DNA from: an uncultured Propionivibrio sp.
GTDB lineage: Bacteria; Pseudomonadota; Gammaproteobacteria; Burkholderiales; Rhodocyclaceae
Direction of reading: 5' to 3'
DNA: 17,024 nt
Assembly: GCA_938040985.1 (NCBI GenBank)
Contig: CALHZD010000021.1
Coordinates: 1-17,024, forward strand
Every line of letters starts with the position of its first letter. The first letter of the stretch is position 1. The notes below the pieces were generated by a model. It saw only the letters and a list, made by a program, of their open reading frames with translations. It made no database searches and was not told where the DNA came from. Of the stretch, positions 1 to 5,316 are shown piece by piece. Made by a program: the position numbers and the translations under genes.

Positions 1-1515
1 GTGCACGAGACCGTTGGTCATATCCAGCTCACCGAGTGACCAGACGAGCGTCTGTGCCGGTGCGGCGACTTTGCGGGACGCTTCGCTGGATGCCGTCTGA
101 CTCGTGCTGTCTGTCGTCGATGCCGTCGCCGGATCGGCATTCGCCGTACCTCCGGCCGCCGCTTCCGCACCCGCCTCACGCGGCGCGGCGGCTGCGGCGC
201 CCGCTGGCTGCCCGGGGCTGGAATCCGCGTCAGACGGCGCTTCCGTGCGGGCCTGTGCAGATGCTGCATTCGTCGCTGCATCCGTCTGCGCCGGTATTTC
301 CGCCGTTTGTGGCGCTGCCGTTGGGGTCTGGCGGGCGGCGGCAGCCTTTCCCTTCACGGCACGTTGCTTGGCCTGGCGCCGCGGCTTCTTCGCCGGCAGT
401 TTTTTCGCGGATTTCTCTGTCGCCTGCACCGCCTTTTGCGACGGCGTTGACGAGTCGGCCTGCAAGGTTGTCAGATTGAGCCGGCCCTGCGGATCGATAC
501 GAACGTTGACTTCGGGCGCATCGAGCGCGATGCGGTCAACGACGAAGTTCTGCGCCAGTACGTCCGATTTGCCCAGTGCAATATCGAGTTTCTTGAACTT
601 GGCCAGTGCGCCACCGTCATTTTCCCGAATATCAAAATTCTTCAGTGACGCCTTGCCGGAAACCTGGAGCGAGGCTTTCTGACCATTGTGGAACACGATG
701 CTCAACGCCGTATCCAGCGTCCCCGAAGCCAGCCGCACCGGCGGCTTGACCGGCGAATACACCAGATAAGCCGGCACCTTGACGCCCGACAGATCGAGCA
801 CCAGCTCGCTGTCCATCGACTCGGTAAACGGTTTGCTCTTGCCCTTGGCCTGGAGGGCCGCGCCATTGATCACGGCGGAAAATGCCGGTTCGACGAAAGT
901 CTGCACGGCATATTCCATGTTCGAGACGAAGGGCAGCGCCAGCGTGATATCGACCGCCTCATGTTTCTCGCCAACGACGCGATCGTCGAATACCAATTTA
1001 CCGCCGCTGATCTGGATATTGTTCAGCGAAAAATTGAACTTGGAATCCTGTTCTTCTTCCATCTTCGGTTTATTGGCAAATTCATCGACCAGATCGGAGA
1101 AATTGAAGCGGCCGCCTTTCAGCCGCACGATGCGCGCCTGGGGATTGACCAGTTGAATCTCGCTGAACACGATGCCGCCCTTGAACAATGAGGCGGCGTC
1201 GAGATCGGCATGGAAATGATCGAAACCGACAAAAACCTCCTCGCCTTCGCGCTCTTTGATCGACAGCCCGTCGACATCGAGCGTCATGGCAAACGGATTG
1301 ACGCGGATATCCTCAATCGCCACCGGACGATGCAGTGCCTTGCTTGCCTGGCTGATCGCCACGGATTTGGCGACCGGCGGCAGCACGAAGAAACCCAGCA
1401 ATGCAAAAACGGCAACCAGAATAACAAGCCAGACGGAATAGCGCAGCAGCCGGCGGGTACGGTACGCGTTGACCAGCGAAGACATTAGGGTTTGCCTGCG
1501 GGGTTGCTCATCCAT
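1..1515 (-). CDS. DUF748 / AsmA-like envelope protein (C-terminus outside window)
   Basis: The frame is open from the window edge to an ATG at 1515, giving 505 codons of N-terminal part; the rest lies left of base 1. I chose 1515 because AGAGAGAA sits about 6 bases upstream. An in-frame ATG at 1485 is the alternative. A basic N-terminus is followed by one hydrophobic segment (about residues 24-45, VWLVILVAVFALLGFFV), then 'NPFAMTLDVDGLSI' and 'GGRFNFSDLVDEF'. These fit DUF748 proteins, which are AsmA-like, anchored in the inner membrane, extend into the periplasm and are thought to be involved in envelope or lipid homeostasis. After the conserved part comes a low-complexity Lys/Ala/Pro/Thr-rich stretch (roughly encoded at 120-430), probably a disordered linker. 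Family assignment is by recall of the pattern; the exact role is unknown. Confidence 0.75.
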   Translation of the reverse strand, partial: MDEQPRRQTLMSSLVNAYRTRRLLRYSVWLVILVAVFALLGFFVLPPVAKSVAISQASKALHRPVAIEDIRVNPFAMTLDVDGLSIKEREGEEVFVGFDHFHADLDAASLFKGGIVFSEIQLVNPQARIVRLKGGRFNFSDLVDEFANKPKMEEEQDSKFNFSLNNIQISGGKLVFDDRVVGEKHEAVDITLALPFVSNMEYAVQTFVEPAFSAVINGAALQAKGKSKPFTESMDSELVLDLSGVKVPAYLVYSPVKPPVRLASGTLDTALSIVFHNGQKASLQVSGKASLKNFDIRENDGGALAKFKKLDIALGKSDVLAQNFVVDRIALDAPEVNVRIDPQGRLNLTTLQADSSTPSQKAVQATEKSAKKLPAKKPRRQAKQRAVKGKAAAARQTPTAAPQTAEIPAQTDAATNAASAQARTEAPSDADSSPGQPAGAAAAAPREAGAEAAAGGTANADPATASTTDSTSQTASSEASRKVAAPAQTLVWSLGELDMTNGLVH

Positions 1516-1832
1516 GACGTTCTCTCTGTTTTCAGTACTTATCGGGCGATCGTTCAACAATCCTCCGTTGAGGAATTTATCACAATCGATGCCGGCCTAC
1601 CCGGGCAGGCGCGGAAATATCGACCCGCTAACAGAGGATGAGCCGTATGTGGGAAATGCAGCCGGTCAGACAACGCCAGACTGCGCGCATTGATCCTTGT
1701 CAGGAGGTCGGAAAGAGGAAGCATTTTTCGCATGATTTCGCATGACGCCCCTGCGCTGCACGAAGCCTCAGTCATTCCGCCACACTGTCATACCCACTTA
1801 GGATGTATGTCGATATGACGCACACGATGCCC
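1516..1832. other. intergenic gap, no gene seen
   Basis: No convincing coding frame occurs here. The only structure I see is a small perfect hairpin at 1561-1574 (TCCTC-cgtt-GAGGA) without a T run. The gap must hold the promoter of the DUF748 gene, but I cannot point to a clear -35/-10 pair. Confidence 0.5.
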
Positions 1833-2300
1833 CTAATGTGCTTTCTCTTTCTTTAACAGCGGTAGCAGCATGACTTCAATACCTTCATCTTGCAGGCTTT
1901 CATACTCTTCCAGGCTGGCTTCGCCGCGGATCGGCCGCTCCGGCGCTTCGAGATAATGGATGCGGCGCGCTTCCTCGGCAAATGCGCTGCCGACGTCTTC
2001 CGTGTTGGCGATGATCGAGAAAACCATCTGCCGGAATAGCGACATCATGGTTTCTGGCGTCACCGTCACGCTGCCGGACGGCGGCGTTCCGGCTGCGCCG
2101 CGAACTGCCGCGCGCCCGGCATCCGCACCTGAATCTTTTCTGGAAAAACGGATGGCTGACGGCACCCGACGAATTTGCGTCGAACCGCAATGAGGACAGG
2201 CGATCATGTCCTGCGCAAGCTGCGCCTCAAACACTTCCATGGACTGGAACCAGCCTTCAAACGTATGCCCCAGGCCGCAGGTCAAATCAAATACGATCAT
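1833..2300 (-). CDS. DUF1178 family protein
   Basis: A 155-residue protein starting MIVFDLTCGLGHTFEGWF, the typical opening of the DUF1178 family, followed by a CPHCGS zinc-ribbon-like motif (C35, C38) that with C8 and H12 could bind a metal. The usual 'IRRVPSA' follows it. The middle is Ala/Gly/Pro-rich; the C-terminal half carries 'GSAFAEEARRIHYLEAPERPIRGEAS', a conserved family block. I put the start at ATG 2300 because family members begin with MIVFDL; a TTG two codons upstream is possible. No good Shine-Dalgarno is visible at either. The molecular function of the family is unknown. It is a single gene between the DUF748 gene and AT-richer accessory DNA. Confidence 0.85.
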   Translation of the reverse strand: MIVFDLTCGLGHTFEGWFQSMEVFEAQLAQDMIACPHCGSTQIRRVPSAIRFSRKDSGADAGRAAVRGAAGTPPSGSVTVTPETMMSLFRQMVFSIIANTEDVGSAFAEEARRIHYLEAPERPIRGEASLEEYESLQDEGIEVMLLPLLKKEKAH

Positions 2301-2357
2301 TGGCAAATAGCGGCAATCACAAAAAAGAGGAAGACAGAAAACGACTTGGTATGTTCA

Positions 2358-2476
2358 TTAAGAGATTTCTTGGAGATTTTTAAACAACTCATCCTTATTT
2401 ATAACCTGACTAAGATCAAGATAAGCAGCCTGCGACATCCAAGCATAATCCATGACTTTTTCATATCGACGCTCAT
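2358..2476 (-). pseudogene. Frameshifted N-terminal remnant, possibly toxin/lipase-like
   Basis: An ATG at 2476 has an excellent Shine-Dalgarno (AGGAG at 2485-2489, 8 bases away), but its frame stops after 25 codons. In the +1-shifted frame the reading continues as 'ERRYEKVMDYAWMSQAAYLDLS' into 'QVINKDELFKNLQEIS' and stops at 2358. The 'QAAYLDLS' type of opening resembles N-termini of RTX- or lipase-like secreted proteins; this is inference from pattern only. The start overlaps by ATGA the end of a 16-codon ORF (2473-2523, MKVLKPASAS...), which suggests translational coupling. The strong initiation site beside a quickly broken frame points to a decayed gene, not to a functional short peptide. 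Confidence 0.35.
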
Positions 2477-2554
2477 GATGTTTTCTCCTGTGTAGACGCT
2501 GAAGCAGGTTTAAGAACTTTCATAATAAATTCTTGCCTACGAAGCGAGGGATAT

Positions 2555-3112
2555 TCACACACCCCAGAATTTCCACGCGCGGCATACAGGCCCATTGATG
2601 GCTCTTTCCACCCAGCCGCCAGCATAGTAAATATTGACGTAACGCCCGAGTACCTCACCGGTCGCCCGAACATAAATAAGCTTTTCGTCACGTAAATAAA
2701 TATCTTTAAGATTCCCAGGTTTGTATTTATAAGCGTATTCACTCATTGGTGTAATGTCGACCTCGTGCAAGTACGTTCCGTCAGGGCGCAGGCTAAGGCG
2801 TGAATACTTCCCAGGAGAATCTTCACCTTCCATAAACTGATATTTCCCGATGCCTAACCAGCCTTTATCTGGCCGAATACTCGGGCTTTCAAAGCCTTTC
2901 ACCCCTTCTACAACCCGATAGATGTGCAGCCCGCCCTCCTGCGCGCAAAGCCGTTTGAGTTTGTGGCGGCCATACACCGCATCGGCCGTGGGAATCAACA
3001 GGGCAATCACGATCACTAGCGCTTTGCCCCAATAGGGTTTAACCCGTTTAAGCACTTTCCGGACAGCGCGGTAATACAACCAGGTCAGAAAGAAAATAAG
3101 CAGTGCGGCCAT
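2555..3112 (-). CDS. Two-TM hypothetical protein behind RTX remnant
   Basis: An intact 185-residue frame. The N-terminus has two hydrophobic segments (about residues 1-15 and 29-46, VIVIALLIPTADAVYG) separated by a very basic loop (RAVRKVLKRVKPYWGK). 'HKLKRLCAQEGGLHIYRVVEG' and an extracytoplasmic-looking domain of about 130 residues rich in Tyr and Gly follow. The ATG directly follows the stop codon of the RTX fragment (TAA then ATG, no gap), with AAGAGA as a plausible ribosome site, so it was co-translated with the RTX gene. Small proteins of this look often accompany secreted or RTX-type toxins. An immunity or accessory role is possible but not shown. GC is near 48%, below the host genes. 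I do not recognise a named family. Confidence 0.6.
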   Translation of the reverse strand: MAALLIFFLTWLYYRAVRKVLKRVKPYWGKALVIVIALLIPTADAVYGRHKLKRLCAQEGGLHIYRVVEGVKGFESPSIRPDKGWLGIGKYQFMEGEDSPGKYSRLSLRPDGTYLHEVDITPMSEYAYKYKPGNLKDIYLRDEKLIYVRATGEVLGRYVNIYYAGGWVERAINGPVCRAWKFWGV

Positions 3113-3240
3113 TTAAGTGGTCTCTTTGTAGAAGTAGAGGTAATTGGCGCTGACACATGAGCCGAAAGCGCCGTTAAATTCATAGGTATTGTTCCCCGCG
3201 CCGCCGTTTAATATGTCGGCACCCGCGGTCGATACCGGCG
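3113..3240 (-). pseudogene. C-terminal fragment of an RTX (haemolysin-type Ca-binding) protein
   Basis: The frame ends with 'TAGADILNGGAGNNTYEFNG', which matches the Ca-binding nonapeptide repeat pattern (GADxLxGGxGNDxY, with N for the usual D), followed by an aromatic tail ending NYLYFYKETT. Upstream of about 3240 the frame runs through the promoter and tRNA-Leu gene of the opposite strand and no longer looks like RTX, so only the last one or two repeats survive. The truncation point coincides with the tRNA promoter region, consistent with loss of the toxin body through recombination near the tRNA locus. RTX proteins are usually type I secreted; no secretion genes are present here. Confidence 0.6.
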
Positions 3241-3241
3241 A

Positions 3242-3271
3242 TTTTACGCAAGCGCAGCGCTCCGGTAAAAT
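3242..3271 (+). promoter_or_regulatory. Probable promoter of split tRNA-Leu(UAA)
   Basis: A TAAAAT -10 box lies at 3266-3271, with a weak TTTTAC -35 at 3242-3247 and 18 bases between. The -10 lies 13 bases before the tRNA 5' end. The sequence after the -10 (GGCTCGCC) is GC-rich, as in stringently controlled stable RNA promoters. The -35 is a poor match, so this is tentative. Confidence 0.4.
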
Positions 3272-3284
3272 GGCTCGCCTCACC

Positions 3285-3609
3285 GCCCGGGTGGTGAAAT
3301 TGGTAGACACAAGGGACTTGAAAATTGAGCACCGGGAAGCGAAAGCGCCCGCGTGAATCCCCTCAAATTCGGCGAACCCCCTGGTGGGGCATCGGCAATG
3401 ATGCAACCACCGCGGCAACGCCGAGCCAAGCCCAGCAATGGGAAGGTGTAGAGACTAGACGGGGGGCGCCTGTCGCGCATTGCGCTACGGCGAAGGCATA
3501 GTCCAGCGCACGAACGGTTGTGGTTACACGGCCGGCGGCGAAAGCCGAAGTGTGAAGAAAATCCCTCGGCCGCAAGGCTATACGGGTTCGACCCCCGTCC
3601 CGGGCACCA
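3285..3609 (+). tRNA. tRNA-Leu(UAA), interrupted by a group I intron
   Basis: The 5' exon 3285-3319 and 3' exon 3558-3609 join into a complete class II tRNA. The acceptor stem GCCCGGG (3285-3291) pairs with CCCGGGC (3599-3605), followed by A and an encoded CCA (3607-3609). The D-arm has the Leu-typical GTGAAATTGGTAGACAC. The anticodon stem AGGGA (3312-3316) pairs with TCCCT (3562-3566), and the spliced loop reads CUUAAAA, giving anticodon UAA. There is a long variable arm around GGCC-GCAA-GGC, and the T-arm is ACGGG-TTCGACC-CCCGT (3582-3598). The interruption falls between U34 and A35, the same place as in cyanobacterial and plastid tRNA-Leu(UAA) genes. The gene decodes UUA (and UUG by wobble), so correct splicing may be essential unless another copy exists in the genome. 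Confidence 0.93.
3320..3557 (+). ncRNA. Self-splicing group I intron (IC3-type) in tRNA-Leu anticodon loop
   Basis: A 238-nt insert lies between U34 (3319) and A35 (3558). P1 forms between exon CUU (3317-3319) and GAG (3327-3329), giving the required U.G pair at the 5' splice site; the AAAATTGAGC opening equals that of cyanobacterial tRNA-Leu introns. Core elements are all visible: P around AAATTCGGCGAA (3365-3376), Q GCAACGCCGAGCCAAGC (about 3415-3431), R GGTGTAGAGACTAGACGG (about 3445-3462) and S AAGGCATAGTCC (3493-3504). R and S supply P7, the guanosine-binding site. They are nearly identical to the Azoarcus tRNA-Ile intron core as I remember it. P2 and the P9 region are closed by GAAA tetraloops (GCGAAAGC near 3339-3346; GGCGAAAGCC near 3537-3546). 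The intron ends in G3557 as group I introns must. No homing endonuclease ORF is present. Confidence 0.93.
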
Positions 3610-3947
3610 TAAGACATCACTGACGTACCGGCGATATCACAAAACAGTGAAGTATTGATTTCACCGGATCAGATACGGCGCATGTTATGCGCCATGAGCT
3701 ATCGGCCGGGCGAGATGTGCCGGAGTGTCAGCCAGGCGGCCGCGTTTCTGATGAACGCATCCCACCGGCTATCGCCGGCCACAGCACATGGCGGTGATCC
3801 TTGGCAGGGCTTATCTACTGCGCGCGTGGCGAGTTGGCCCTGCCAGAAACCTCCTGACTTTCATCCGAACGCTTCCAGTCCGGAATGGGAAAAGGCTGCT
3901 TTATAATGGCTGCCACGAAAACTGCATAACGACCAGAGAGAAACGCC
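3610..3947. other. Intergenic region with two perfect inverted repeats
   Basis: I see no convincing gene. A tight hairpin, GGCGCAT-gtt-ATGCGCC, lies at 3677-3693, and a longer one pairs GGCAGGGC (3803-3810) with GCCCTGCC (3837-3844). Neither has a T run, so they are not classic terminators for the tRNA. A perfect TATAAT at 3902-3907 lies 40 bases before the lipoprotein start, but its -35 region (TCCGGA or TTCCAG) is a poor match. Confidence 0.5.
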
Positions 3948-4394
3948 ATGGAAAAAATGCCCAAAATTGCCAGCCTCATGACCGCACTCTTGCTCGCCGC
4001 CTGCCAGGCCGGCGTATCCGGTGCGCCACAAACCACAAATAACAGCGGCAACAGTTCAAACAGTAGCAGCAGCAAATGGATACTCGTTGCTGGCAAGGTA
4101 AAAGGCAAGCCCCTGAATACCAAAGACGGCAAAATCACCCTCATCCAGGAAAAAGATGCCTTCACGGGCGTTTCCGCCATCAACCACTACCGCGTGCCGG
4201 TAAAAATCCACGACGGCCGCATCGAACACACCGAACCACCAACGACTACCCTGATGGCCGGCCCGGCGGAAACCATGCGTCTCGAAAGAGACTACCTGGA
4301 TGCGATCAGCGTCGTTAAAACCCTTAAACACGAAAGCGGCCGGCTCACCATCAGCGGCGACGGCATCGAACTCCAATTCCGTCCCGCACCCTAA
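3948..4394 (+). CDS. META-domain (HslJ-like) lipoprotein
   Basis: 148 residues. The N-terminus MEKMPKIASLMTALLLAAC is a lipoprotein signal with lipobox LAAC (Cys19). A Ser/Asn linker (TTNNSGNSSNSSSS) and a META-type domain follow: 'WILVAGKVKGKPL', '..ITLIQEKDAFTGVSAINHYRVPVKI', 'PPTTTLMAGPAETMRLERDYLDAIS' and a final 'SGRLTISGDGIELQF'. The TTLMA-GP-E-RDYL block is the hallmark; most family members have Cys or Gly around 'TLMAC', here Gly. HslJ-like META proteins are linked to heat or novobiocin resistance in E. coli, but the activity is unclear. GAGAGAAA lies 5 bases before the ATG. The gene stands alone, with a good -10 at 3902. Confidence 0.82.
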   Translation: MEKMPKIASLMTALLLAACQAGVSGAPQTTNNSGNSSNSSSSKWILVAGKVKGKPLNTKDGKITLIQEKDAFTGVSAINHYRVPVKIHDGRIEHTEPPTTTLMAGPAETMRLERDYLDAISVVKTLKHESGRLTISGDGIELQFRPAP

Positions 4395-4668
4395 GCCCCG
4401 GTTATCCAAAAAACCCAAATATGTTGTGCAAGCCGCTGAAATGCTAGATTTCCGATGCCTGTCCCGGGCACCAAACAAATCTGACATGCACAGCGCATGA
4501 AGTCATGTTTCGTACGTACCGTACCCAAGACAGAAGGCCATTGATTACGTATGGTACGGAAGGCCATGCCATGGCTTCCTTCCCATCCTTAGTCTGCTCA
4601 TATGCACCGGAACACCGTCATGGTGCCAACCAGCAAATTTTCGGTCATCTGTCCTAGAGAACAGTCTT
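4395..4668. other. Intergenic region with palindromic elements
   Basis: No gene is evident. A hairpin at 4558-4579 pairs GGAAG/CTTCC and CCATG/CATGG around one loop base with one bulge. Near 4510-4525 and 4547-4558 the motif GTACGTACC/TACGTATGGTACG recurs in partly inverted form. These could be operator-like palindromes in front of the HEPN gene or relics of an insertion; they lack a T run. Confidence 0.35.
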
Positions 4669-5229
4669 ATGCCTGAAAAGAAAATAGACATTCCATCACC
4701 TACCCACGAAACCGACACATACGTCAGAATTGGCGGCGACTTTGAAAGAGTATTCGATGGTGAAGATTATTTGGCCATGTTGAATTCGCTCGATGAAGTA
4801 AGTGTTGTACTGCGAGCGCATCTGGTTTTGGAAGAGTTCCTGAATATTTGGTGCGATCGCGTCACAGGAGCAAATAGCCTCTTCGGAAAAATTTTTGTGC
4901 CATTCAAGATAAAGCTAGCCATTGCACAAAATCTAGGTTTTGCAACAGAGTACGCAAAAATTTTCGACAAGTTCAATGAAATCCGAAACGGCTACTCACA
5001 CAAGCGAAAATATGCACTTCAACAGGAAACTCTCAATAGCATTAAAAACAAGGTCAACGCACTTAGCTCAACCCCCCCATGGCGTCCATGTGAAGAGCTG
5101 GGCATATTTGCTGAAGGATCAGACCAATCTGGGCAGAGACAAAAAATTCAATACGAATGGGCATCTTGCGATATCAAAAAGAGACTTCTTTTGGTTTTCA
5201 TACCCTTAGTCATGAAGCTTACTCAATAG
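4669..5229 (+). CDS. HEPN/MltR-like helical protein
   Basis: 186 residues. The core (about 35-115) reads 'EVSVVLRAHLVLEEFLNIWCDRV', 'FGKIFVPFKIKLAIAQNLGF', 'YAKIFDKFNEIRNGYSHKR'. This matches the alpha-helical layout of HEPN and MltR-type domains, ending in R106-N-G-Y-S-H111, an R-x4-H motif as used by HEPN RNases. MltR itself regulates mannitol operons and keeps an RN-x(2-3)-H-like end too, so RNase activity is not certain. The start has AGAGAA upstream. Composition is about 42% GC against about 64% in mutS, suggesting acquisition. The stop codon is followed at once by the ATG of a 28-codon ORF that runs into mutS. No nucleotidyltransferase antitoxin (MNT) gene is adjacent. The role could be defence, toxin or regulation; I cannot decide. 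Confidence 0.65.
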   Translation: MPEKKIDIPSPTHETDTYVRIGGDFERVFDGEDYLAMLNSLDEVSVVLRAHLVLEEFLNIWCDRVTGANSLFGKIFVPFKIKLAIAQNLGFATEYAKIFDKFNEIRNGYSHKRKYALQQETLNSIKNKVNALSSTPPWRPCEELGIFAEGSDQSGQRQKIQYEWASCDIKKRLLLVFIPLVMKLTQ

Positions 5230-5316
5230 ATGCAAAGCGAGTTTGACCGTCGTGGCATTGAATATACGCTAGTAGCAAAGCTTGATGGCATGGAAAACAA
5301 AAACCCCGAGGCATGA
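5230..5316 (+). CDS. 28-residue ORF bridging the HEPN gene and mutS
   Basis: MQSEFDRRGIEYTLVAKLDG followed by MENKNPEA. The ATG abuts the HEPN stop (TAG then ATG), and its TGA overlaps the mutS ATG as ATGA, so all three frames could be translationally coupled. No homology is recognised and the base composition is that of the HEPN gene. It may be a leftover of the sequence that originally preceded mutS, or a coupling leader. The mutS ATG itself has only GAGG one base upstream, too close to be a normal ribosome site, which favours coupling. Confidence 0.35.
   Translation: MQSEFDRRGIEYTLVAKLDGMENKNPEA

Noticed and set aside
90..101. ATGCCGTCTGAC, 11 of 12 bases of the neisserial uptake sequence
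   Set aside because: Lies in the low-complexity coding part of the DUF748 gene, not paired, and has the wrong last base; probably chance.
36..1191. Long plus-strand open frames opposite the DUF748 gene
   Set aside because: They mirror the minus-strand gene, have no known-family features, and arise from high GC.
3113..3620. Minus-strand open frames running across the tRNA and intron
   Set aside because: They read through a clear plus-strand tRNA and ribozyme; only the last 40 codons (RTX motif) look like protein.
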